Assembly (NCBI GenBank): GCA_027627225.1 | Contig: CM051034.1 | Span: 48,527,081-48,591,080, forward strand | DNA: 64,000 nucleotides | Source of the DNA: Congeria kusceri | Taxonomy: Eukaryota; Mollusca; Bivalvia; Myida; Dreissenidae | Reading direction: 5' to 3' | In this document: in pieces, positions 1 to 13,144 of the stretch | Position numbering within the stretch: position 1 is the stretch's first letter | Layout: each line of letters opens with the position of its first letter | Translations under genes and position numbers: made by a program | Notes under the pieces: generated by a model | What the model was told of the DNA's origin: nothing | What the model saw: only the letters and a program-made list of their open reading frames with translations | The model's database searches: none

Positions 1-2400
1 GAGTATGAAATTTACACTATTATTTTAAGAAATATAAATCACCACCTTTTTTTTAGCAAAACAAAGTTATGAAATCATTAAATAATTTACAAATATTAAT
101 GGAAAATTCCTTATACAAGTTTAATCGAACACTGTCAACAATATTAATGGTACAGCATGAAATCAGCCAGTTAAAACTGTAGGTTAACCCATCGTGGGTC
201 CACTGGGACCAACCCCGATTCAAACATACACTCAGCATGTTTCTGAACCAATAAATACATGTGAAAAAGGTATCAATGTGAAAATTTCTGTTTAAATTAA
301 AAATCTCGTCAAACAGGTTCATACAGTTTTTATTAATTGAACAGGTATCACAAATTGTTAATTCCAAAATATATTTTGAAAGCTTCAACGGGCCATCTAT
401 CAAAATAACATATATTTGAAACAGTAGTATTTAAAAAAAGTCATTTGTGTTATCAATCATGAACGTATTGCAACCATAATCTACGAGTAGTAAGTTTGCT
501 TCATTAATCTTTTCTTACCCTGTGTAACTAGAAAATGTATAAATGGCATGACTCTGTAAAACAATATAGTGCTATTAGAATACTGAAAATTCTTAATAAG
601 AATAAAATGCAAGGAATTTGTGTAAACGTTGTCTCTGGTGTTACAATTTCGTCCGTGTTGTTAGTAATATACAACGCACCACAGAAGAAGTATGGTGGTA
701 TTCTTGATTATTGGACAAAAAGTGTTTCAACAATTCAGGTGTTGATTGTTACTATTAACTTTATTATAAATGATTGTCGCTTACGTTACTTTTCTGTCCA
801 TGATGTAACTGCAAATTCCTTGGTTTGACTGTGATGTACCTAGCTGCCACAAAAAGTCCAAAATGGTCACAACAAGTTAAACCTATTGCAATACAACTTA
901 ATGTTTTTCCATAGTATGTGGTTCTTTACACACATGTGCGTTTTGTGTGACGTGTGTGATTGTGTGCATTAAACGTTTAGAACTGTTTGTGTAATAAATT
1001 TAACATATATTTGACTTATTTAAAATATTTTATATATCTGCTTCTTAATCACAAGTGAGGGATATAGATGCATTGATGTGCTAGAAGGGCTCGATACCTA
1101 TGAATATCTGTGATTATTGCAGTAGATGGTACCACATATAGTGGAGCCCTAGTACGTTCAATTTTGTTTTTAAAGAATATTTTCTTTGTGTTGTAGTCAT
1201 GAAACTCCCGTCATAAGAAATATAATCCTAAATGAGTGTATTGTTATTATTATTACACACTGCATAACATATCAATATCAAAATGTATTGCGCAAAAAAA
1301 CAACACCAGATAGACAATACTGTATTACTAGTATTTGTGTATATAGATAAATTAATATATTAATATTATTGATTGGCGAAGAAAACATATGATGGCAGAA
1401 TTAAAATAAAATGTGTTGAAAATATGATATGCGTGTATGCGATCTGGTGATTATTCTTTTATTTTCTTGGTTAATTGCTCAATCTACTTTTTCAAGTAAA
1501 CACTAGTGTCGAAAACCTAGGATAAATAACGATATCCCTGTCACTGACAACATTCAAAATATATATTTAGATTAGATCTCGATTATAAACATGTATACCT
1601 TAGATTTTTCATGTGCATTTTATTTAAAAGGAAATGCAAATAAATAGCTTAAAGTAAATAATGTAATATCTCGGGAACAACAAATCAAGTCAATAGGTTC
1701 AACATAATAAAACAGAATTTAATCAATATAATATGATTGTAATTAGTAAAGAAAAATAATAAAATCATGTCATTATTTTATTCATTTGATACGTGTATTT
1801 TGTTACAAAAATACAAAATAATACTATAGAAAACTTTCTCCCAAAATGAACATGGAACAAACTAAATGCATATATTTTAAGACATATTTTTTTTAAATAT
1901 AAAAACAATATGCAAACATCAAAGTCAAATAAAAATGACGGTCACTAGTTCCAAACTTGACTAAGATGTTATTTCTTGCAGTATTAAAAGCTGGATTTAA
2001 TTGAAAATTAAAGGAATTAAGTATGATACATAAGCATCATTTACTTGTGTGATCTTCTTTGCAAACGATCTATAAATAAACATAAACTGTTAATAGTTCT
2101 TTGATTTGGAATTACAGCAATGCCTGTCTGGAACACTGATCTAGAACATATATTATGTGTACAGAAAACAAGCGGCATTTACTCAGTAATTTATGCAGAA
2201 TGCTTACACGTAAATATAATTTTACATCAACTGAGAAAAGAAACAAAGTTGTCCGAAATTAAATGAAAATTAACACGTTTGAAACATAGCCAGTGTGACA
2301 AAACCTCTCCCGTTGTTTTCACACCCAGGACATAATCCTCCTGCAATATTTGCAAATCGTGTAATTAGAATTAATATTACAGACTGAGATTGTTGCAAAT
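1..2400. other. AT-rich non-coding stretch, no gene seen
   Basis: I find no exon with convincing splice sites, no recognisable protein and no RNA gene. Short open frames (for example 97 codons at 535-828 on the plus strand) have no recognisable motif and are expected by chance at this base composition. Confidence 0.55.
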
Positions 2401-2424
2401 CGTTATGCATATGGAGGGCGAGAC

Positions 2425-3075
2425 AACATGGGACGAGTCGTTAATGTGTCGAGTCCTTATAGTATCGTTTGGATTATAAAAATCAAGAATTCCATATAAT
2501 ATTACACAAAACTGGGAGCTGTGGTGCATTAATTGACTAACTATTGTAAACATTTCCTTAATAACCCGTCGTTTTTTCCCACTTTTGGCATTATTTATAT
2601 TGAAGCTTAAAATAATATATACTGACACAACATATATACTGTTATTTTGTCATACGAACCTCAACGTGTGACACAAATCGTGGGCGACTTCTGTTGCGTT
2701 TATTATGGCAGAACTTATTATTTTGAATATGAATTATGTTAGTGACCTGTTAAATAAAGTTTATTCATGATGTTTTAATCGGGAACCCATACATTAATTA
2801 ATTTTGATGTTTAACTGATACATGTGGTATCAACTTCGTATTATTAGGTTTGTGTATTTTAGTAAAAACAGGGCTGTTATTTTGTATTATAAAGCGTTCC
2901 ATTTTCAATAGCATGTACTGCTTACTGCTATATTGTTTACAATCGTAAAGAGCAATTTGCATTGCTTAGTTGTTTTTAATGCTAAGATGTCATTTAACTA
3001 CCAAATTGTAACCCATTGCAACAGCGTCTAGCTGAAAGATCATTATGACCTAGATTCAATTTAGTGACATTGTCG
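2425..3075. repeat. Tandem duplication, unit 1
   Basis: This stretch is a diverged copy of 3085-3965. Shared blocks in the same order include GTGCATTAATTGACTA (2525 / 3381), AACGTGTGACACAA (2663 / 3528) and a CATGTACTGCT-ACTGCTAT block (2911 / 3752). It has no protein-coding signature. Confidence 0.7.
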
Positions 3076-3084
3076 ATATCTACA

Positions 3085-3965
3085 TGGGGCGAGTCGTTAT
3101 AATACTGTTTGGATTATGAAAATCGAGACTTCCACATAATGTACACAAACATGTGAGCTGTGCTACTTTATATGGCAATTGTTAAAATTATAAATAAACT
3201 TTACCACGATATGGAACACTGAATAAACAACTTGCCTTCTTTTCATATATAACATTTGTTGTCGTGTGATTGTCAACTATTATCACCCCATGCCAAACCC
3301 TATAACGAAGTGATGACGTAGTAACAGGGGCATGCAACTACCCGACTAGAGGTTTCAATTATACGACCGGAGCGTCGTTGGTGCATTAATTGACTATTTA
3401 TTCTAAATATTTACTTAGTAACCCGTCGTTTGTCTTCTTTTTTTTTCATTTTCGGCTGATTGTGTATTAAAGTTTAATAATCTGTACTCACACAAAACAT
3501 CTACTTTTGTCCGAGGATCCTGCACCAACGTGTGACACAACTGTGGACGACTTTTGTTGCGTTTATTGTAGCAGAAATTATTCATTTCAATATAAACTAT
3601 TTTAGTGATCTGTTTAAAAGCTTCTGGGGGGCATACAGTAATTGATTTTAATGTTTAACTAATACGTGTAGTATCAACTTGATATTATAAGTTTTTTTTA
3701 TCGAAAATAGAAAAGGCCCTTTATTTTTTACTATATAGCATTCAATTTACATGCCATGTACTGCTAACTGCTATTTTGTTTACAATTTTCAAAAGCAAAG
3801 TTTTGAGATGTCATTTAACCACCAAATTGCAGCCTATGCTCTATTTATGACCAAGACTCTATTTTACCGGGCCGGCTAGCTCAGTTGGTAGAGCGCAGGA
3901 CTGTCAATCCGGGAAAAATCCAAACAAACAAACAAACACGATTCTATTTAGTTTCATTGTCAATA
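3085..3965. repeat. Tandem duplication, unit 2
   Basis: Partner of 2425-3075. The offset between matching blocks jumps from about 650 to about 856 bases, so unit 2 carries about 200 extra bases near 3165-3370. It also carries a short tRNA-half-like insertion near its end (3865-3939) that unit 1 lacks. Confidence 0.7.
3865..3939 (+). mobile_element. tRNA 5'-half retro-insertion with (CAAA)n tail
   Basis: The insert reads like the 5' half of a tRNA: a TAGCTCAGTTGGTAGAGC D-arm/box A, then an anticodon arm with loop CTGTCAA (anticodon GTC, Asp-like) and TCC on the 3' side. It then stops and runs into an A-rich (CAAA)n tail. There is no T-arm or box B. Near-identical 10 bp flanks (GACTCTATTT at 3855-3864, GATTCTATTT at 3940-3949) look like a target-site duplication. 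The insert is absent from the paralogous unit at 2425-3075. I infer LINE-mediated retroposition. It is not a functional tRNA gene. Confidence 0.65.
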
Positions 3966-4119
3966 TTTACTTATAAAGATGTAACTGTCGTTTTCTAATT
4001 TATTAAATCAATTAAAGTTTGCATGTTTAATCGGTTTTGTCTGATAGCAACTCTACAGTAATATCAAAGTGATGCAGTAAACACAAATTGTATCAAATTG
4101 TGTGCACATTGTAGACATT

Positions 4120-6170
4120 TAAAAAAGGTCACTGTTTTAACGTTTGTTCAGCTTTTGAATACAATAAATTCGAATTGTTTTCATCAAATAGCAAATCAGA
4201 CATTGAGCAACATGTTGACTTTATTTACACAACAATAATACGTTTAATTTCATTTGCTAACTAGTTTAACCTTTATTTTTTATTTCTATCTTTTCAAATG
4301 GAAACGTCCCATTAACGACGATTTTAGCAGACTTTCTTCTTCCATCTGTTATTTTTCAGCAACTGTATACTTATTAAAACATAGATTACATGGATTTAAA
4401 AAACTTTAATGCGTGTTAAATGTTTAATCCTACATTTCACATGTATCATTATATACTGTATTTATATAAATATCAAATTAAACTTACTTCTCAAACCATA
4501 TCATGCATGTTCTAGCACTGGATATAATTAACAAATGTCAAGGAATCTATTGTTTAACCACAATGATTGTGTTATGTTTGCGATGAACATCTAGAGGAGT
4601 GTAAACTAATAATTTATCTTATCTAAGGTTGAGGGCAGATTCATATAATCCCAGAGTATGAATTTAAGTTAGAAACTATAATCGTATCCAGGCCTGCGTT
4701 AAAATAGTTATTTTGTATTTATTCAGATAATAATGTTAAAATCGTACACAGCATGCTATAAAACAAATAATATGAGCAACTTCAAAAGTAATGTTTTATC
4801 TGGTTTAGTTATACCCAATGAACACTTCGAAGTCAAACAAAAGCAGATGTTTTTTATTTTAATTCGCTTCTTCAATTGGTTTGTACTTGTATTTCAAAGG
4901 AGCAAGGGTTGATATTGAATTGCAAATTGAATCTGCTGTGTGCTGTAACTCTATGTACAATTTTAATATAAACATCTGTGAGGCAATAAATCCTTTCATA
5001 TAAACATGTAAGGACATGTACATCACACACAGTGTAAATTAAGTTATTCGTTGCAATGCTAAAACATTATTCTTAACAGTTGTTTTATATTGGTCTATTC
5101 TATCTATTTTTTGAACATAATCTGGTAATGAATTGCCAGAACAGGGTCTTTTATATATGAAGAACATTTGTAATGAAATCTTTGAAACATATGATCAATC
5201 GTAATTGTATATGTATCTATGTGCAATATGGATATATATCAAAACAGAAAGTTGTGATTATTAAGCTGGTAGTTCTTCATAACCAGTACTTATAAAGGAA
5301 TTAAAAGTATTTAGTTCTTTAAAAACAAATAATTTAGTTACATGCTTAAGTAAAACGTATTGTTTTTCTTTGACATAAGATTAAATCATTTTTGTGAAGA
5401 AGGCCGTTTTTCGACTACCTTGGAAGCTTTGAGGCAACAGGAGCAAAGCTATATTACAGATTGTAATTTTAATTTCTTTCTTGCAAATTTCGCAATTTAA
5501 CGTTGCATTGTAGTTTTTTTGCATTGTTCGCCCGTCCTGTCTGTAAATAATGACTACAGCATTATGTTTGATTCGGGTCAATAAAGTTCAATAAAAAACA
5601 GTTATCATTGGAGATAATGCAATATCATTTTTAACGTAACAGCATACCCTACAACCATGACCGCCCCTATCTTTAATAATAATTGTGTTGTTCTTAATAT
5701 GTACTATGTCGTTTAGAGTCCATGTTTCAGTTACACAAATAACAACATATTTAGCTTTCAAAGCAAAATGTTTATGTCTAGCATTTTAGCAATACATTAA
5801 AAATATCACTTTTGCCTACATAAGCCTCATTAACGGCCATATGACATGGAATTACATAGAAAATATAAAACGTGCCATTGGAGATACTAAACAGTTGTGT
5901 GAATAAACTTTTGCGCAATTGTTCGTTGATATGTGTTGTGAAGTCTAAGGAGTATACACACCGGTCACGTGATTATAACTTTGACACTATTCCATTCGCT
6001 GAAATTATTGACATTGTTTCTTTTTTCAAAACCATTGTCTGCAGGTTATGCCAGTGAATAATCCTTCATAGTGGATATCACTTTACGGCTAACCGTAGAA
6101 TAAAAGTGTATATGTTATTTATCAAAATACAGTAGGTGTTTAAGTGTAACGGTCAATAATTTCGAACAGT
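4120..6170. repeat. Segmental duplication, copy A
   Basis: Collinear, diverged copy of 6460-13130. Matching anchors: 4124-4300 with 6539-6720; CATGCATGTTCTAG at 4503 with 9007; the CTAAGGTTGAG block at 4623 with 10690; the TTTTATATTGGTCTATT block near 5084 with 11550; and the GTGTGAATAAAC ... ACCGGTCACGTGA block near 5900-5970 with 12856-12935. No coding function is seen. Confidence 0.7.
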
Positions 6171-6782
6171 AGATACAGTAAATAATGTTGAAAGTGTAAA
6201 AATGAACATTTACTGAAAGTAGATAAATTTCTATAAACTGTGTATTACTTTCACTTTCCTTTATTTCACTGCTCTAATGTAGAAATTTCAAGTACTCTTC
6301 ATCACAATTTAGATGAGCATGTTGTGGTGACTGTGATTTGTGTGAATTTTTTTTTCACAAATTGTCGTTTACATACTGTTGAGTCGAAAAATATGTCTGA
6401 ACTAAATAGCTTGCCATTTATGCGTTTTATCACAGGTTCTTCTTAATTGTGTTTCCTTTTTAAATCTTGATTATTATATTAAATGTGTGAAACTCAAAAG
6501 AGTTTATATTATTCGCTCCTTTAGTTTTGGTGAATTTACCAAAAAGGTCGTCTTTTCAACGATTGTTCATTTTTGTATACAAATAAATCGAGTTGTTTTC
6601 ACAATATCATATTTTTAGGTGTGCATTGTTTCAAGAACTTTATTTACACAAACATACTACATTTAACTCATTTGCTAATTAATATTACGTATATTTTGTT
6701 ATTATATCATTTTGAACAGAAATGTCTCTTTCACGATGATTGGCAGCTTTACTCATTCCGTCATTATTCCGAAAGCTTGTTT

Positions 6783-8849
6783 TAGGGATGGCAACAAATA
6801 CCAAAATTGATATTCGAATATTCGATTGATATATTATTCAATTATTCGAATATTCGGTCATCGGATGCAGTAATTATTATTATGGTAATGTTATAAAGAC
6901 TTAACTGTGCGATATGTATTTATTAGAACAATTATTTGTATAACATTTGTAAAAGAGTTAGCCCTCGGTTGATCTCATGCTTTGTTGACAACTGTGCTGC
7001 CTGTTACCACGACATTCAAACACTTTCTGAGTGCCACAAACCATCGGATATACCTTTGGACGCGATGTGTTATTTCAGAGCACATGTATGCAGTAACACC
7101 AATAAGCATTCACAAGACGCTTTTATCTCCTACTCCTGATGAAGAGACAATGGTCCACATAATGGGATTATAATGCAGTAACAACACACTGATATATACT
7201 TAAAGCTAGGAGTCCACTAGAGTCGTGACATAAGGCGCAAGAAGGCGTTAGTTTCATTTAACGTGTCGCATACTGTGGCCAAGTGCAAAGAAGTTGGATC
7301 GTTTTGTCGTACATCCACAACCATTTGAAACCAAATGGCACGAATTGGCGCTAATCACTGATTTGACGCCCTCAAAGTTTTAAAAATTAAAACAAATGTA
7401 CGGCGTCTAATTCGTCGCCTATTATGAGAGGTTTGAACCTAACTGGAGCCAATTAAGTATAATTTATCGCCGATATGGGAATGTATATCGCCTTTTGGCA
7501 GCAACTGGAGTGTACTGACGTTGAACTATAAATCAGACAGAGCTCTGATACGGTTTGGCGCCAAAGTTTTCTATCTCGGCGATTCAGCGCGCCAAAAGCG
7601 CCAGTTAGATCAAACTGTTTATATTGTTTTCAATGTTTCGCGTCCGTAGGGGCAATTACGTGAATGGTCTAAGCCACCCCGCACAATGCTTGCGATTGTT
7701 TGTCGGAAGCTGTCGATACATCAGTTCCAGTGCACGCAATATTCTGGACATTCGGCGCCTATTAATGCCGATCCCTCTCTATGTTCATCAGACCCTATTT
7801 TGCCACCGAGGATACAACACCGAAGCCATTTTTCTGGATTAATTCATGCTAGTTTGGACAAAATATGTATTATTCGGATAGAGTCTAAATTTGTGTACAT
7901 TTCTTATGACAGAGAAATCTAATTGTTCAATGTAAGAATACAGACTTCATGTGTGATAGGGCATTCGACGACTCAAGCGCTTAATTATGTCTGTGAACAC
8001 GTGTGAAACAAACTCTTGTACAGTCTTTTACTAACTCGAATGGTGCAAGCCGGTCCCTAGGCCTCTGCTGCCAAATATCTGTGAAAACGACCAACTTGAG
8101 ACAAACAGGAATGGCCTTCCTGATCTTGTTGTCCTTTCTCTGGAAGGGAGAAGCCAGCCGCTCGAGCAATTCTAAAACATTTTTGGGGTCAGCCTGGGTA
8201 GTTTGAACCTTGTCCTGTCATCAATCCTGAGCTCCTCCATGGGTTTTGACATCTCTCAGCTCGAAGTTGATGATACAGCATGGTGTTTCTGTCTTCCCCT
8301 GCGCTATAAGGCTAGATCTTCCTTCTGATGAGGAAGAAGTGTGATTGGCCCTAGATCAGTGTTCATGGTGATGTGCACACTTGCTGTACCTGACATGTGA
8401 TTCAGTTGTCTAGAACTGCAGTTAATATATACTAGTAGTGTTGGCTATCGCAAACTAGCACAAACTTGGTGCCATTTGGCGCGCGACAAAAGTTTTACAC
8501 TTTCCGACGTATGGTGATTATAAGTGCCAAGTTTAAAACTGTGGGCCAGATCATGCCAAAGGGTGTCAATCGGATTTCCACTGACTCCAACACCGGCCAA
8601 TTTGTCGCGGCTCTAATGGACTCTAGGCATAACAATAGTGTGCTAGGTCGACTTTGACACCTAACCTGCGTACTAGAGAAGATAACGTGACACGAATGCT
8701 TGATATTTAGAGGCTTACATTGACATATTCTGTATTTTGTATGCTAATGAAAATTTAATTAATCGGACAGGTAAGTATTCGAATACCTAAAACACATTCG
8801 AATATTTTACATTATTCGAATATTCAAATATTCGTTGCCACTTCTACGG
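6783..8849. mobile_element. Non-autonomous hAT-like element, about 2.07 kb
   Basis: The left end reads TAGGGATGGCAACAAAT. The right end, reverse-complemented, reads TAGAAGTGGCAACGAAT. Such ends with a TGGCAACGAAT core followed by TTCGAATATTCG repeats are typical of hAT-superfamily elements. Both subtermini are packed with ATTCGAATATTCG palindromes (6815-6860 and 8775-8835). The 8 bp flanks (GCTTGTTT / CGGTTTTT) match only weakly. Copy A of the surrounding duplication lacks this block. I find no transposase, and the interior holds a second, nested TIR element. Confidence 0.6.
7205..8628. mobile_element. TIR element nested inside the hAT-like element
   Basis: The left terminus is GCTAGGAGTCCACTAGAG followed by TCGTGACA. 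The right terminus, reverse-complemented, is GCCTAGAGTCCATTAGAG followed by CCGCGACA, giving an imperfect terminal inverted repeat of about 25 bp. The 1.42 kb interior is GC-richer than its surroundings and rich in GGCGCC/GGCGCG-type motifs, with no intact transposase. The superfamily is not recognised. Confidence 0.55.
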
Positions 8850-10523
8850 TTTTTCGTTGTCATTATTCAGAGAGCATGATCTTATTAAAACATACATTTG
8901 AAAATTTAAACACAACTTGAAAGCATGCTAATATTTAAAAATAATATGTACATGTTACATGTTGATTCAACATTATAAAAGGTTGACCTTACTTCTTAAT
9001 TTATGTCATGCATGTTCTAGATACGGCACACGATAAATCCTACACCTGTAAATTAGGCGAATGTTTAACCCACAATGATAGTGTAACCAATGCGATGAAC
9101 GTCGTGTCTACACCGGTCTTACAGACCTGTGTACTCACGCATTGAGCAGGATAGATATGCGCTAATTTCCAGCGTAGCTCGCTATGGTTGATTTAACATT
9201 GCATTGAGGTTAGATACCATTAAATCAATGTGTTTCCCTCTGTGTTACATTCGAAATATTGCCTTTTACTAGAGTTCCTTTTTTCTTCTGCTATGAAAAG
9301 CATTTAGCAATGGCAGACATGCCTTTTGTGGTTATTTCTAATATTCTATGTGTGTTTAGAACATTGTGGTGCATTTCTTTGGACGCTAACTTTAAAGATG
9401 AGCTTTTGGCGTGTGTCTACTGTGGCATGGGCTTTTGTCGAAATATGACTGCCGAGACCGTGTTTCTACCGGTGTCTGCATTCAGGTGAGACGCATTTTC
9501 TTAGAAGTAACATACCATATATTTTTATTGCAATTTTTGGAAGAGGAAAGATTCATCTTTAAACTCATAGCAAGCTTGCACAAAGTGAAATCTGAAAGTT
9601 CGCCGTTTTATAATGGGACCCTATGGGAATTGGATTTACTGGCATCTAACTTTGTGCATTTTCACACAAAACGAAAGGGAAAGTAGCTTGTTATAATAAA
9701 CATGCTAAACAGCGTTAAACACGAACTACTGGTATTCTATTGAACATAAATATATTCTACTATCAGTATTAACTTAATATTAGACTGATTAATGGTATCA
9801 ATAAAGTCATTTAATGAAACAACGTTCATACGCGGGATTACTTCATGCGCAAGCACATTGCGCCGTTTGGGGCGAAATAATGCGGTTAAGTACAGAGGTT
9901 TGGCGTGTGACGTCATCCTCTGTGTATAGAATGATGCGATGAATATGTAGAGCGATTAGTCTGGTTCCCGACACCACGTATTAAAACAGTTCGATCATAA
10001 TGGTGGCATCTACTGAACAAAAATATTGTATTGTTCGTATTTTTTTTTTTTCGTTGCCAATTTTAAAGATCATTGAACATTCTTTACAGTGTCGTATACA
10101 TTTGCATTTACATCGTTATGTTTCTTATGTATGTTCATAGTACGCGTAATTGTTTGATAGTATCATAATTGACTAGTAATTCGGACGCACCGACGTAATA
10201 AGAATTCGGGATGTTAATATCGAACATTATTACATTATTGATATTAAGATATTTTTCTGATGTACTCTAGATTAGAATGCACTTCAACTATCCAATTTTT
10301 CGTGAAATGCTTTGCTGTAAACTGGTTACGTGTATATCATTTCATTTATTAATTCGTTTATTCGTTTTGTATTTGAAATCGTTTGCCCTGATCTAGCCAG
10401 ACCAGTTTTCTATTTAGAATTGCTTCTTATGAACTTATTCCTTTGATATTACTTTATGGTGTCAATAATTATATGCCAATTATTTTTGTGATGTATGTAA
10501 CAACACAGGTTAAGACAATTTTG

Positions 10524-10594
10524 CTACTCCGGTATTTGAACACGGGAAATATCAGTTTTAAGCCGTGTGCTCTCCGGTCTGAGCTATCCGAGTG
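10524..10594 (-). pseudogene. tRNA-like pseudogene
   Basis: On the minus strand there is a 71-base cloverleaf-like sequence: GGATAGCTCAG (box A), a GGAGAGC D-arm side, then CCCGTGTTCAAATACC (box B-like). The ends ACTCGG and CCGGAGT could pair as an acceptor stem. The anticodon arm does not form a clean stem and box B deviates from GGTTCGANTCC. It is most likely a pseudo-tRNA or decayed SINE head within the extra block of copy B. Confidence 0.5.
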
Positions 10595-13144
10595 TGTACA
10601 CGTCAATCGTTTTGATAAACTATAACCAAATGACTGGGTAAGGTAATCTAGAATAGTAGAGAGGTGTAGACATATACTCTGTCTTTGCTAAGGTTGAGAG
10701 TAAATTCAATCCATTTTACTCTGATGGTTAAAGAGTCTTAATTTAAATTATCGATTATAATTGAGTTCACGCCTGCGTTAAATGGGGTATCTTATTATTA
10801 AAGTTAAGTTGATTTCGTTAACAAACGTGAGCCATGTTTTGTTTGCGTCTAAGATTTGTAAACATTTCCTTGATACGATCTAGAGCTATCGTATATAAGG
10901 TACCTGTTTATTTTATTGCTTATACATCTGATAATGCATTATTATATATTAGATCTTCATTAGACATCATTTTAACAGATAACTCAGGCCGTATAGCTTC
11001 ATTTCTTTACGCCACAATCTGCGCAGTTTTTATATAACATTAAATATCGGTTATTTGGATGTGTTATCATTCTACATAACCTTTATTGCCACACCATCAC
11101 CATTGTACTGACCGTGTGAACCCATATTGATTCTCTAAGTGTTTGTGTCTTGTAACTGTTTGTGATGTAAATGTACTTTTATGTTTGCATTAAACGTGTT
11201 ATTGCCTCACAGATATGATAATATAGTACATAGCATGCTATAACAATACATATCACGAGCCTTCAACATTAAAAGGTAATTTTTATCTGATTGTGTTATA
11301 CCCAAGGACCACTTAGAACCACACAATTGCTTCTTCAAGTGGTGTGTACATGCATTTCAACGAAGCAAAGGTTAGCCTTGAATTGCAATTTCGAATTTGT
11401 TTTGTGGTGTGAGGTTATGTACAATTTTCATATAAACTGCCGTGATGCATTAAAACGTTTCATACAGAAATAAATGTACATGTGCAGCACACACAGTATA
11501 AAATTAAGTTATTTGTTGTTTTGCTTAAAAGCTAATTCTGAACTGCTGTTTTATATTGGTCTATTGTATGCATGCGTTAAACTTGAACGTTTTAACATAA
11601 TCTGGTAGGGAATTCCAGTTATTAAATGCTGTAGTGAAGAATATAGTGAGTGTTGTATCATAACTTAAAGTAACATTATAATAATACAGTTTAGGCCTAG
11701 TTAAATATTAATGTACATCTTAAACAACCACAACAGTTTCTTTGAAATAAGAAGAACATGTGTAATGGCATATTTGAAACACGAGATAAATTGTATATGT
11801 AATCAATTTATAGCTAGTATCTATATAAACACCGAAGTATTCTTTTAAAAGCTGGTACTTCATTTTAACTAGTAATTTTAGAGTAAAGCAGATTATTCAG
11901 TTCTTTCAGTACAAAGAAATTAGTCACATGCCTTAAGTAAAATATCTTATTTTAAAATGATTTTCTTTGATCTGAGAAATAAATAAATAAATAAATTGTG
12001 TGAAGGCAACAGTAGTAACACTATATTTTAATGTCAAATCGTAATTTTAGTTGCGTGGTGGCAAATGTCGCCAATTGTCGTTTCACGCATTTTGGGATTG
12101 ATATCCTAACTGCTTTACATTTCAACATAGTTCTTTTGTCTCTGTGTTCATCCATAACATATGGGGAGCATATAGTCGTCGCGTTGTCGGTCCGTCATTT
12201 CATCCGCCATTCCAGTCTGTAATAGGTTTGTTTTTGGTAAATGAAGTTCAATAAATGTAACACAATGTATCTTCATCTCATTTATAGTAGTTATCTATAG
12301 GTAGTTTGCCGTCGTTTACAACCCATGCTCCAGTACAACAAATAACAGATTTAGCCTTTAAGGCAATCAGTTTATAATGTATAGCATTTAAGCAATAGAT
12401 ACATGTAACTTGTCATAATACCTGTGAATGATTGCCGATACACTGTGTTAGTTATTTATTTATAGCATAAGCTTAGTAATTACTTCACTGCGTTACTCAT
12501 TACTCGTTAACGTTTTTTTAAATGTTAATAAACGATTCCAGTTTTTATAAAATATGGAAGAAGTAGATTCATATTTTGAACCAACCGTCCGTCATATTAA
12601 ACGCTAAAGCAAATCCTATCAATTAAAAGCTGGTTTTGGTTTACACACTTAAATATACTTGGGGTCAAAACCGAATCGCATATCAATGTGCACAATACTC
12701 CTGGAAATTGAAGCATCTGCTAATCCGTATGGTGGTCAAATTTGTGTAAATACGATTTATCCTATACTGTTTGCCTACAAAAGCATCATAAACGGCAACA
12801 TTTGGAAATACTTAAAAAAAAACACATAACACACGATAAACGAGATATTAAACAATGTGTGAATAAACACTCTTGCCCAATTTTTCGTTCATATGTGTTG
12901 GTGGTCTAAGGAGTATATACACCGGTCACGTGAATATTAGATTGACACTATTGTCTTTTTTCTTGAAATTATTGAATATCATTGTTCGTTCAAAATCGTT
13001 GTTTGCAAGTTATGCTAGTAATCAATCCGTAATAGGGGATGTTACTTTACGTGGTATGGCAAGCCGCATGATAGAAGTTAATATGTTATTTTATCAAAAT
13101 GCAGTAGGCGTTTTAGTTTAACTGTCCATATTTAGATAATAAAT

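Larger units (their letters stand above)
6460..13130. repeat. Segmental duplication, copy B, expanded by insertions
   Basis: Collinear with copy A (4120-6170) but about three times longer. The surplus is explained by the hAT-like element (6783-8849) and by extra sequence between about 9105 and 10650 that contains a pseudo-tRNA. The rest aligns block by block with copy A. I see no supported gene in it. Confidence 0.65.

Noticed and set aside
535..828. A 97-codon plus-strand frame.
   Set aside because: No motif, no homologue within the window, and an expected length for chance frames.
3865..3939. A functional tRNA-Asp gene.
   Set aside because: Only the 5' half is present; there is no T-arm, box B or acceptor closure, and it has an A-rich tail and target duplication.
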